A stretch of DNA of 64,000 nt from Nitratireductor sp. (GTDB taxonomy: Bacteria; Pseudomonadota; Alphaproteobacteria; Rhizobiales; Rhizobiaceae), in contig JACKJU010000006.1 of assembly GCA_020637805.1 (NCBI GenBank), forward strand, positions 1 to 64,000. The letters run 5' to 3'. The stretch's first letter is position 1, and each line of letters opens with the position of its first letter. Below are positions 18,627 through 26,504 of this stretch, one piece after another. Made by a program: the position numbers and the translations under genes. The notes beneath the pieces were generated by a model. That model had not been told where the DNA came from and searched no databases. It saw nothing but the letters and a program-made list of their open reading frames with translations.

Positions 18627-19696
18627 AGACCCTGACCGCCACGCCGCCGGCTGCCGCACCCTCCGTCACAAGGAACAACGAGGCAGACAGGAAGGCTATC
18701 GGGCTCTACCTTGCCATGGCAATCGCGCTCAACCTCGGTCTTTATGCTGCAGGAATCTGGAGGCCGCTCGCAGGGTTTGCCATCGCCGCCAGCTTCATTC
18801 TCCTTGTTCTGATTTGCGAGCGTGCGGGAAGAATGGTTCCTGCGCGCAGCCGCAAGGGATACGAACGCCTGCTGGCATTTGGATTTCCCGCGCTGGTGCT
18901 TGCACTGTGGCAGGTTGCCGGGGATATCGGATTGATCAACCCGACCTGGTTTCCGCAGCCGAGCCGCATTCTGGGTGGCCTGTGGGACATGATCGTGCGC
19001 TATGACAAGTTTTCTGGAACGAGCCTGATCGGCCGGCCTTGGTTGATACCCGAGTATTTTGGCAAGGATGGCTGGCACGGCGTGTGGGCGCTTTTGAGCG
19101 AGAGCCATGTTCTGGCAACGCTTAGCCGCGTGCTCTGTGGCTTTCTGCTGGGTGCGATCCCGGGCATTCTTCTCGGGGTCGTCATGGGTGTGAACCAGAC
19201 AGTGCGGCTGATGCTCGACACCACGCTTTCGGCAATCTACGTGCTTCCGAAGATTGCGATCTTCCCGATCGTGATGCTGATGTTTGCCGATCCGTTCGGT
19301 GAGGGCCCCAAGATACTCGTCGTGGCGCTGGCGGTGTTCATCCTGATGACGATCAACACCATGGCTGGGGTTCGCGGCATCGATCGTGTCTATCTCATGG
19401 CAGGAAGAAACTATGGCGCCAATGGATGGCAGATGATGCGTCATGTCATCATACCGGGCGCCATGCCGGTTATCTTTGCAGGGCTGAGGATCGCGCTTGG
19501 CACGGCAATGATCGTGGTGATCTCCGTTGAATTCGTCCGTGCGAAGCAGGGGGTTGGCTATATTACCTTCTACTACTGGGAAGTGCTCAATCCGGAGAAG
19601 ATGTACGCAGGCCTGCTCGTGGTCATGATGCTGGGCATTTTCCTGACCTATCTTCTGCAGTGGCTGCAACGCCGCGCCATGCCGTGGACCCGCTAG
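18623..19696 (+). CDS. ABC transporter permease (SsuC/TauC-like)
   Basis: 357 residues, longer than usual because of an N-terminal extension with two extra hydrophobic segments (residues ~25-75). The conserved EAA-type loop region is GRNYGANGWQMMRHVIIPGAMPVI (19 or so key residues after 260, with invariant G in GANGWQ). Membrane helices follow the SsuC pattern. It overlaps the ATPase by 4 bases and ends the operon; an 8 bp GC-rich stem starts right at its stop codon. Confidence 0.83.
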   Translation: MKTLTATPPAAAPSVTRNNEADRKAIGLYLAMAIALNLGLYAAGIWRPLAGFAIAASFILLVLICERAGRMVPARSRKGYERLLAFGFPALVLALWQVAGDIGLINPTWFPQPSRILGGLWDMIVRYDKFSGTSLIGRPWLIPEYFGKDGWHGVWALLSESHVLATLSRVLCGFLLGAIPGILLGVVMGVNQTVRLMLDTTLSAIYVLPKIAIFPIVMLMFADPFGEGPKILVVALAVFILMTINTMAGVRGIDRVYLMAGRNYGANGWQMMRHVIIPGAMPVIFAGLRIALGTAMIVVISVEFVRAKQGVGYITFYYWEVLNPEKMYAGLLVVMMLGIFLTYLLQWLQRRAMPWTR

Positions 19697-19716
19697 CCGC
19701 CGGCGATACCGGCGGC
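19696..19716 (+). terminator. GC-rich hairpin at the end of the SsuABC-like operon
   Basis: GCCGCCGG and CCGGCGGC form a perfect 8 bp stem around CGATA, directly after the permease stop. No T-run follows, so it is more likely an mRNA-stabilising or factor-assisted end than a classical intrinsic terminator. Confidence 0.4.
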
Positions 19717-19761
19717 GCCGTGAAGTCAAACAGGCAATGGCAGAATGGGTGCCGGTAGCCT

Positions 19762-19896
19762 TCAGTCGAGTTCGGCACCCATGCGCAGAGACAATTGCGA
19801 GGCAATTCGCTTCACGTCTTCGATGATCCGTTTCTGGCTTTCCCCTGATACTTCGCTTGCGAGCAGGCTCACGGCAACTCCGGCGATCGGCCGGTT
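19762..19896 (-). pseudogene. 3' remnant of an IclR-family regulator gene
   Basis: On the minus strand 44 codons ending in a stop at 19762 read NRPIAGVAVSLLASEV, then KRIIEDVKRIASQLSLRMG. This is the end of the IclR effector-binding domain (PVAALAVSLP-like strand followed by the long C-terminal helix). Nothing IclR-like precedes it: the DNA upstream switches to a gabD tail on the other strand. The piece has no start and is dead. Confidence 0.65.
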
Positions 19897-20172
19897 GTGC
19901 CGATCACTCTATTCGATACCGTCGATGAGGGCATTGCGCTTGCCAACGATACCGAATTCGGGCTCGCAGCCTATTTCTATGCCCGGGATTTCTCCACGGT
20001 CTGGAAGGTGGCTGAGGAAATCGAGAGCGGCATGGTCGGCATCAATACCGGCCTTGTCTCCACTGCCGAGGCACCCTTTGGCGGCATCAAGTCTTCGGGC
20101 CTGGGGCGCGAGGGCTCCAAGTACGGAATGGATGAGTTCCTCGAGATCAAGTATCTCTGCTTCTCGGTCTAG
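19888..20172 (+). pseudogene. gabD: 3' remnant of a gabD-type succinate-semialdehyde dehydrogenase gene
   Basis: About 95 codons encode the extreme C-terminus of an NAD(P)-aldehyde dehydrogenase: DEGIALANDTEFGLAAYFYA, MVGINTGLVSTAEAPFGG, GREGSKYG and the ending EIKYLCFSV, a hallmark of GabD. The catalytic cysteine and glutamate regions are absent. The reading frame is intact to its stop at 20170-20172 but begins mid-domain at the junction with the iclR tail near 19888-19896. There is no plausible ribosome site. Confidence 0.8.
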
Positions 20173-20174
20173 GC

Positions 20175-20270
20175 CGTTTCAGCCTCGGCTGGAAACGATT
20201 GCTTTGGGCAAACAACCGGGTTCATTGATGCATTTCGATCTGGCCGATTCCGCCAAGATCAAAATTGCTC
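20175..20270 (+). repeat. Dispersed two-hairpin repeat, copy A
   Basis: Starts three bases after the gabD remnant. It contains a CGTTTC...GAAACG hairpin, then GGGCAAACAAC, then the segment GATGCATTTCGATC...GATTCCG..AAGATC..AAATTGCTC. The same elements in the same order occur at 51081-51187 and, inverted, at 61951-62057 and 63930-64000. It is the most diverged of the four copies. Confidence 0.7.
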
Positions 20271-20378
20271 AGGGGCGGTTACCGTTTGCTGCGCGATACC
20301 CGAAGAAACCGAACGAAGGAGGTGGCAAATCATGCCGTCTCCCCGATAGGACCGTTGCCGCCTTTTCGGCGTAACGGG

Positions 20379-21425
20379 TCACGCCGTCTCGAAGGAAAGA
20401 TGAACCTTGAGCGCGCGGCTGCGGTCGCCGGCCTCATCGAATGCACTTTGAGCCTCCGCGAGGGGATAGGTCGCAGTGATGATTGGCCGGACATCGATTT
20501 CACCCGCAGAGATCGCCGCTACCGCCTGGGCGAATTCCTCGTGGAAGCGGTGTGTGCCCTGAAGGGTGATTTCCTTGCTGACGATCAGGTTCAACGGCAC
20601 AGGCGTATCTCCGGCGACGCCAACCTGAACAAAGGTTCCTTTCGGCCTCAGCGCCGCTATTGCAGACTTGATCGCGGGAGCGGCAGCGGAACATTCAAAG
20701 ACGGTGTGGAAATAGCCCTTGTTTGCTGAATACGCTGTCATCGCGTCGGGATTGGTCGCGGCATTGATCATTCTGGTCGCTCCCATTTTCCGGGCAACGG
20801 CCAGAGCGGCGTCCTGAAGGTCGGTCACAACGATCTCTGCTGCACCCGCGCGCGCAGCGACTGCGACACAAAGTGCGCCAATCGGGCCTGCCCCCGTCAC
20901 AAGTACCCGCTTGCCGTCAGTCGGGCCCGCCATCCTTGCTGCATGAAGGCATACGGCGAGCGGTTCGGAGCAGGCGGCCTCGGCCATGGTTGTTGCATCG
21001 CCAACCCGGTGGCACTGGGCAGCAGGGACGATCATGCGGTCGCGGAACAAACCCTGCTCGTGCGGCATGCGCATGGCCGAGCCGCTGAACCGCATGTTCA
21101 GGCAGTGATTGAACATGCCGTCCAGGCAGTATTCGCATTCGCCACAGGGCCGGCTCGGGCTGATGGCCACGCGGTCACCTACTGCGAGCATTGAAACGTC
21201 TTTTCCTGTTGCAGCAACGATGCCCGACGCCTCGTGCCCAAGTATGATCGGTTCGCGCACCCGGATCGGCCCAAAACCGCCATCATGGTAGTAGTGAAGG
21301 TCCGATCCGCAGATCCCTGCGGCACTCATCTGGACTAGCACCTCGTCCGGTCCCGGCTCACCGAGCGTCTCGGTTTCAATGCGGATATCGTGCTTGTCGT
21401 ACAGTTTGCAGACGCGGGTTTGCAT
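20379..21425 (-). CDS. Zinc-type alcohol dehydrogenase, probable L-idonate 5-dehydrogenase
   Basis: 348 residues of the medium-chain dehydrogenase family. Catalytic zinc ligands lie in ICGSDLHYYHDGG (Cys38) and GHEASGIV; the structural zinc site is CGECEYCLDGMFNHC. The Rossmann motif is VLVTGAGPIGALCVAVAARAGA. The LHYYHDGGFGPIRVREP stretch is characteristic of L-idonate 5-dehydrogenase (IdnD), which oxidises L-idonate to 5-ketogluconate. It is convergent with the preceding debris and shares strand with the TRAP importer. Its place beside uxuA/uxuB supports a role in aldonate or uronate catabolism. Confidence 0.8.
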   Translation of the reverse strand: MQTRVCKLYDKHDIRIETETLGEPGPDEVLVQMSAAGICGSDLHYYHDGGFGPIRVREPIILGHEASGIVAATGKDVSMLAVGDRVAISPSRPCGECEYCLDGMFNHCLNMRFSGSAMRMPHEQGLFRDRMIVPAAQCHRVGDATTMAEAACSEPLAVCLHAARMAGPTDGKRVLVTGAGPIGALCVAVAARAGAAEIVVTDLQDAALAVARKMGATRMINAATNPDAMTAYSANKGYFHTVFECSAAAPAIKSAIAALRPKGTFVQVGVAGDTPVPLNLIVSKEITLQGTHRFHEEFAQAVAAISAGEIDVRPIITATYPLAEAQSAFDEAGDRSRALKVHLSFETA

Positions 21426-21528
21426 GTTCTTGATCCTGTGAGGATTTCACCGGAATACCGGCATTCAAAGTCTGAAATCGGGTTCTTTCGGCCTGTGGCC
21501 GTGTCATCGGGTTGTTGAGGTCATGCGA

Positions 21529-22806
21529 CTAGTCGAGCAGAACCGAGGGCAGCCAGGTCGCTATTGCCGGAACATACGAGACCAGCAACAGGACCAGAAT
21601 GTTGGTAAGCAGAAAGGGTGCAATGGCCTTGATCACAGGCGTCAGCGGCAGTTTCGCGATGTTGGCGCAGATGAACAGGCAGACACCGACCGGCGGTGTC
21701 GTCAGGCCAATCATCAGGTTCAGAACGGCAAAGGTCGCAAAGTGGAGCGGGTCGACGCCAACTCCCTGTGCCAGTGTAAGCAACGGAACGAACAGGATAA
21801 TCAGCGCCGCAATTGTTTCCATGAACATGCCGACAAACAGCAGCAGCAGGTTGATGAGCAGGATCACGACGTACTTGTTGTCGGTAAATGAGAGCACGGA
21901 CGAGGCGATCATCTGGGGAATACGCTCGGAGACCAGTATCCACCCAAATACGTTGGCGAACCCGACCAGTGCCAGGATCGCGGCGGAGGATACGGCACTC
22001 TCGATGATGATGCGTGGCACTTCCTTCAGCTTCAGGTCGCGGTAGATGAAGGCACCGACGACGAAGGCATAGATGCTGGCAACGATTGCTGTCTCTGTGG
22101 GTGTGGCTATGCCCGACATGAGACCACCAATGATCAGCGCCGTCATCGCGATGGCCCAGAAGGCGCCGAGGAAGGATTTCCCAAGTTCGCCAACCCCCTG
22201 CCAGGGCTGACGGGGGAAATCCTTGCGGACGGCGATCAGATAGGTTGTCACCATCATGGCGAGGCCCATCAGGATGCCGGGAACCGCGCCTGCAAGGAAC
22301 ATGCGGCCAACGGATATGCCCGACAATGCGCCAACGATGATCATCGGGACAGAGGGCGGTATGATGGGGCCGACGGTGGAGGATGCAGCGGTAACCGCAG
22401 CCGAGAAATCGGCAGGGTAGCCTGCCTTCTTCATTCCGGGAATCATCATGCCGCCGATTGAGGCCGCATCTGCAACAGCGGTGCCTGAAATCCCGCCAAA
22501 CAGCATGGAGCCTGCGACGTTGGTGAGACCCAGTCCACCGCGGGCCCAACCAACCAAGGCGTTGGCGAAACGGATGATGCGCTCGGTGATGCCACCATTG
22601 TTCATGAGGTTTCCGGCAAGGATGAAACCGGGGATGCACAAGAGCACGAAGACATCCATTCCGGCATACATTTTCTGCGGCATGACGACGAGAGGTATGC
22701 CGGCGGAAAGCAGGTAGGCAGCAGAGGCAAGTCCAAGGGTTACCGCAACTGGTATGCCCAGCGCCAGCCCGGCCACGAATACCGAAATGAGGATTGCGAG
22801 ATTCAT
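21529..22806 (-). CDS. dctM: TRAP transporter large permease
   Basis: 425 residues, about 12 membrane helices, with conserved DctM segments: NGGITERIIRFANALVGWARG and AVTAASSTVGPIIPPSVPMI. It is the channel subunit that imports the ligand delivered by DctP using a sodium gradient. The correct start is ATG 22806 (MNLAILISVFVAGLALG), overlapping dctQ by 4 bases; the longer frame to 23064 merely re-reads dctQ. Confidence 0.9.
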   Translation of the reverse strand: MNLAILISVFVAGLALGIPVAVTLGLASAAYLLSAGIPLVVMPQKMYAGMDVFVLLCIPGFILAGNLMNNGGITERIIRFANALVGWARGGLGLTNVAGSMLFGGISGTAVADAASIGGMMIPGMKKAGYPADFSAAVTAASSTVGPIIPPSVPMIIVGALSGISVGRMFLAGAVPGILMGLAMMVTTYLIAVRKDFPRQPWQGVGELGKSFLGAFWAIAMTALIIGGLMSGIATPTETAIVASIYAFVVGAFIYRDLKLKEVPRIIIESAVSSAAILALVGFANVFGWILVSERIPQMIASSVLSFTDNKYVVILLINLLLLFVGMFMETIAALIILFVPLLTLAQGVGVDPLHFATFAVLNLMIGLTTPPVGVCLFICANIAKLPLTPVIKAIAPFLLTNILVLLLVSYVPAIATWLPSVLLD

Positions 22807-23309
22807 TGCTGCTGTTCTTCCATCCGGTTGGCGGGCAATCCGTCCGATATTCCCATCAGGATCGAGACTGCGCGCGCAGCCGAGAAGACCATCAGGGAAA
22901 CGATCAATACGAGAACGCTGGCGTGGATGAAATCCATGCGCCAGCCAAGCGCAGGCGATGTCTGCATGGCGCCGATGGAGGTATATTTCCACGCGGGCAG
23001 TATGAGCATCGCGCAAAGACCTGCAGTCAAAACAGCGCCGACGAGCCGCAATCGGCGAGGCCACTCGCCGGGGAGCGATTCGGAAATGATGTCCACGTTG
23101 ACGAGGTCTCCGCTTCTAAAGGATAGACCCGCGCCGAAGGCGGCGAGATAGAGCAGGGCGAAACGGGTAAGCTCTTCTGTCCAGACAGGTGAGTTGTTGA
23201 ACACAGAGCGGCCGAGAACCTGGATCGTTACCGTTCCCATCAGGGCAACGAATGCGGCCAGGGTTGCCATCCGGCTCATCCATACAAGGGCGGCTATTGC
23301 GCGCTTCAT
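22803..23309 (-). CDS. dctQ: TRAP transporter small permease
   Basis: 168 residues with four predicted membrane helices; the motifs VLGRSVFNNSPVWTEELTRF and GAGLSFRSGDLVNVDI are typical of DctQ. It bridges DctM and the periplasmic binding protein. The stop overlaps the dctM start (ATGA). A 10 bp hairpin lies between dctP and this gene. Confidence 0.88.
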   Translation of the reverse strand: MKRAIAALVWMSRMATLAAFVALMGTVTIQVLGRSVFNNSPVWTEELTRFALLYLAAFGAGLSFRSGDLVNVDIISESLPGEWPRRLRLVGAVLTAGLCAMLILPAWKYTSIGAMQTSPALGWRMDFIHASVLVLIVSLMVFSAARAVSILMGISDGLPANRMEEQQQ

Positions 23310-23351
23310 GCTTGCACTTCCCTGGCTTGATCCATCGTACCGGTATTGGCT

Positions 23352-23375
23352 ACGCCGGGCCCAAAGGCCCGGCGT
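23352..23375 (-). promoter_or_regulatory. Perfect 10 bp hairpin between dctP and dctQ
   Basis: ACGCCGGGCC and GGCCCGGCGT are perfectly complementary around a four-base loop, in the 99-base gap after dctP. No T-run follows on the minus strand. Such a stem after the binding-protein gene commonly protects the dctP transcript and lowers expression of the permeases. Confidence 0.6.
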
Positions 23376-23408
23376 CTTGTTCAGGAGGCAGAGTGCCGAG
23401 TGCCGCGA

Positions 23409-24383
23409 TTACTGTGCGAACAGACCTTCGACGATCGGCTTGATCTCGTCGTTCACATTGGCAAGAACGGCATCCTTGGCCTTTGCCTGGAAGGCGGCGC
23501 CATCGACCTCGACAAAGGTCATGCCCTTGGATTCGAGATATTCGCGGTCGTCTTTCATGGATGCGTTGAACAGTTCGCGCTCATAGGCCTGTGCCGTCTT
23601 GGCTGCTTCCATGACGGCATTCTGATCTGCTTCGGAGAGCTTGTTCCAGGTGGATTCGGCAATCGTCAGGTAGATCCACGAACGCACGTGGTCCGTCAGG
23701 TTCACGTATTTCTGCACTTCGTTGAAGTTTGCCGAACGGATCAGCGCAAGCGGGTTTTCCTGGGCCTCGATCGTTCCGTTCTGCAGCGAGGTGAAGACCT
23801 CCGAGAATGCCATCGGGCCCGGGTTCGCGCCAAGCGCCTTCCAGACATCGACGAAAAGCGGCACGTTTGGCACGCGCATTTTCAGGCCGTTGAGATCATC
23901 CGGTGACTTGATGGGGCGGTTGGATGTCAGATCGCGCGGACCGCGTGCGAAGTACGCAATTGGGCGAATCTGGACCTTTTCGATGATCTGCTGTTTGATC
24001 TTGTCGCCGATCTCGCCGGACGCAACTTCGTCCATGTGTTCGATGGACTTGTAGCCATAGGGAACTGCGAGGAGCGCTGCCATCGGCGCCCAGTTCTGCA
24101 GGCTCTCGCCAGTTATCGTCATGTCGACGGTGCCGAGCTGCATCCCGTTGATGAGGTCGATTTCCTTGCCAAGCGACTCGTTGGGATAGACTTCAACTTC
24201 AATCCGGCCATCGGTCAGCCGCTTGAGTTCATCTCCGAACTTGACGGAAGCCTTGTGCCACGGGTTGTCCTCGTTGGCGAGATGGCCAAGCTTGAGGGTC
24301 GTGTCTGCTGCGAGGGCAGACGTGGCAAGCATGCCCGCGGCAAGTGCGCCAAGCAGTGTCTTCGAGAGTTTGTTGAATTTCAT
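23409..24383 (-). CDS. dctP: TRAP transporter substrate-binding protein (DctP family)
   Basis: 324 residues with a signal peptide cleaved near SALAADTTL. TTLKLGHLANEDNPWHKASV is the usual mature start, and MRVPNVPLFVDVWKALGANP carries the conserved ligand-pocket region that includes the carboxylate-binding arginine. The start is the second of two ATGs (24383), spaced five bases from AAGGAGG; the first would be only two bases away. By context (uxuA, uxuB, idnD) the ligand is likely a hexuronate or aldonate. Confidence 0.88.
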   Translation of the reverse strand: MKFNKLSKTLLGALAAGMLATSALAADTTLKLGHLANEDNPWHKASVKFGDELKRLTDGRIEVEVYPNESLGKEIDLINGMQLGTVDMTITGESLQNWAPMAALLAVPYGYKSIEHMDEVASGEIGDKIKQQIIEKVQIRPIAYFARGPRDLTSNRPIKSPDDLNGLKMRVPNVPLFVDVWKALGANPGPMAFSEVFTSLQNGTIEAQENPLALIRSANFNEVQKYVNLTDHVRSWIYLTIAESTWNKLSEADQNAVMEAAKTAQAYERELFNASMKDDREYLESKGMTFVEVDGAAFQAKAKDAVLANVNDEIKPIVEGLFAQ

Positions 24384-24423
24384 CATATCCTCCTTGGGTT
24401 GTTTTCTTTTCCGGAAGCGGCGG

Positions 24424-25116
24424 CTAAGGCCGCTCCTCGAAAAACTCGGGCCGGCCCTTCGCGATTTCGGGAAGGTCATTCAGAATTTCCTGCAGGTGAC
24501 CGCGCATCGCATCAACGGCACTCTCGGTGTCGTGGTTGGCAATTGCCTCGACGATTGCGGCATGCTGGGAAACGAGTTTTGGCGCAGGAAACCGGAGCAT
24601 CGAGAGGTGACGGACCCGGTCCATCTGCGATTTCAGGCCTTCGACAATCCGCCATACGCGGGCCTTGCCGGCAGCCTCGGCGAGGGTGGCGTGGAATATG
24701 TCATCGAGCTCCATGAAGCGCTGCGGATTGTCCAGTGCGGCGCGTTGCTCGGAAATCTGGCTACGCAATTTCGAAATCGTGGCGTCGCTGGCATTGGCGG
24801 CAAGGTAGCGGGCAATATCGGCCTCGATGGCTTCACGCACGAACCTGGCATCCATGACTGCTGAAACAGTGATCTTGCGAACGAAGGTCCCGCGCTGGGG
24901 GCGCACTTCCAGCAGGCCTTCCTCGGCGAGCTTGATGAAGGCCTCTCGCACGGGCTGGCGGCTGACATCATACTCGGAGGCGATCTCCGACTCCGAGATG
25001 CGGATGCCCGGCTCCATCTCGTTGCTGATGATCCGTGCGCGCAAAATGCGATAGATCTGCGGACCCACGGTGGTGCCGTGATCCAGCAAATTCTGAGATT
25101 TCGGTTGATAGGTCAT
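24424..25116 (-). CDS. GntR-family (FadR/FCD subfamily) regulator
   Basis: 230 residues. The N-terminal winged helix contains GIRISESEIASEYDVSRQPV followed by REAFIKLAEEGLLEV; the C-terminal all-helical FCD domain shows FHATLAEAAGKARV and a metal-binding histidine pattern (HAAIVEAIANHD). The start at 25116 (MTYQPKSQ) has GGGAG upstream; GTG 25143 is the alternative. It sits 40 bases before dctP on the same strand and divergent from uxuA, so it probably represses both units and is released by a uronate catabolite, as UxuR/ExuR-type regulators are. Confidence 0.85.
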   Translation of the reverse strand: MTYQPKSQNLLDHGTTVGPQIYRILRARIISNEMEPGIRISESEIASEYDVSRQPVREAFIKLAEEGLLEVRPQRGTFVRKITVSAVMDARFVREAIEADIARYLAANASDATISKLRSQISEQRAALDNPQRFMELDDIFHATLAEAAGKARVWRIVEGLKSQMDRVRHLSMLRFPAPKLVSQHAAIVEAIANHDTESAVDAMRGHLQEILNDLPEIAKGRPEFFEERP

Positions 25117-25264
25117 GCCTGTTCTCGCTCCCGAAAGGCTCACTACACCATACTTCCATACTAGTCAACGGAATGGTAAGCTGCTAGATGGAACAAGTAA
25201 AAAGTGAGAATGCGGCGACGCTCGGCTATTGTTGGCCTGTGTTTCGTGCGGTGGAGGAAAAGGC

Positions 25265-26494
25265 ATGCGGCAAACCTGGCGGTGGTTTGGACCCAAGGAT
25301 TTGGTCTCTGTAGACGACATGATGCAGGCGGGTGTCGAAGGCGTGGTGTCTGCTCTGCACCATGTTCCGACCGGCGCAGTATGGACACCTGAGGAAATTG
25401 CACAGCGGCAGAACGAGATTGCGACGCGCCGTGACGGTTCGCCATCTGGGCTGAGGTGGGATGTGGCCGAAAGCCTCCCGGTCTCGGAGGATATCAAGAA
25501 GCAGAAGGGTGCATGGCGCCAGCACATCGATACCTACAAGACTAGTCTGGGTCACCTTGCCCGGGCCGGTGTCGACACGGTGTGCTACAATTTCATGCCG
25601 GTGCTGGATTGGACGAGGACCGACCTTTCATGGAGCGTGGCAAGCGGTGCCACCTGCATGCGCTTCGACTATGCCGTGTTTGCAGCCTTCGACATCTTCA
25701 TTCTGGGGCGAAAGGGTGCTGCGCTGGACTACCCGGAGGAAATCGCCGAACAGGCGGACGACCTCTTCAGGGCCATGAGCGAGCCACAACGCGATGCACT
25801 GGCGAAGAACGTCGTTTTCGGTCTGCCCGGAGCGGCCGAACACTTTTCGCTCGATGATGTGCGCATGCACCTGGCCGAATACGATGATGTATCCCATGAC
25901 AGGCTAAGACAGCACTTCGTCGATTTCCTCTCCGAGGTGGTGCCGGTTGCTGAGAAACTGGGCCTTCGACTTTGTTGTCATCCCGACGATCCGCCCTTTG
26001 ATCTTCTGGGCCTGCCGCGAGTCATGTCGACTGAAGCGGACTACCGCTACATGACCGAGGCGGTGAATTCGCCGGCCAACGGGATCACATTGTGCACGGG
26101 CTCGCTTGGGGCCAGGCCCGACAACGATCTTCCGGGCATGATGGAACGGCTGGGCGACAAGGTTCACTTCCTGCACCTGCGGAATGTCAAACGCGATACC
26201 GCTCAGCTACGCGGATCGTTCTACGAGGCGGAGCACCTTGGCGGAGACACCGACATGGTTGCGGTCATCGCTGCGGTGCTGCGCGAAGAGAAGCGCCGCA
26301 GGCAGGCAGGACGCAGCGACGCCTCGATCCCGATGCGGCCGGATCACGGTCAGGACATTCTGGACGACCACAATCGCAAGGCGCAGCCGGGGTATCCTGC
26401 GATAGGCAGGCTCAAGGGGCTGGCGGAGTTGCGTGGAATCATGACAGCGCTGAGCCATCCGGCGATGGCAGGCGTTGTCGAGAGCGGTAAGTGA
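25265..26494 (+). CDS. uxuA: Mannonate dehydratase
   Basis: 409 residues, normal for UxuA. It begins MRQTWRWFGPKDLVSVDDM and carries the active-site and metal regions CYNFMPVLDWTRTDL, LGLRLCCHPDDPPFD, HFLHLRNVK and IPMRPDHGQDI. The enzyme dehydrates D-mannonate to 2-keto-3-deoxygluconate in glucuronate breakdown. ATG 25265 follows GGAGGAAAAGGC; the upstream ATG-less extension is rejected. It is divergent from the GntR gene with about 148 bases between, which should hold both promoters and the operator. Confidence 0.94.
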   Translation: MRQTWRWFGPKDLVSVDDMMQAGVEGVVSALHHVPTGAVWTPEEIAQRQNEIATRRDGSPSGLRWDVAESLPVSEDIKKQKGAWRQHIDTYKTSLGHLARAGVDTVCYNFMPVLDWTRTDLSWSVASGATCMRFDYAVFAAFDIFILGRKGAALDYPEEIAEQADDLFRAMSEPQRDALAKNVVFGLPGAAEHFSLDDVRMHLAEYDDVSHDRLRQHFVDFLSEVVPVAEKLGLRLCCHPDDPPFDLLGLPRVMSTEADYRYMTEAVNSPANGITLCTGSLGARPDNDLPGMMERLGDKVHFLHLRNVKRDTAQLRGSFYEAEHLGGDTDMVAVIAAVLREEKRRRQAGRSDASIPMRPDHGQDILDDHNRKAQPGYPAIGRLKGLAELRGIMTALSHPAMAGVVESGK

Positions 26495-26504
26495 CGGCTT
26501 CCAG

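Noticed and set aside
18410..19729. 439-codon open frame on the minus strand
   Set aside because: It is the antisense shadow of the permease gene, whose membrane helices and EAA loop are clear; the shadow is rich in His, Arg and Gln with no motif.
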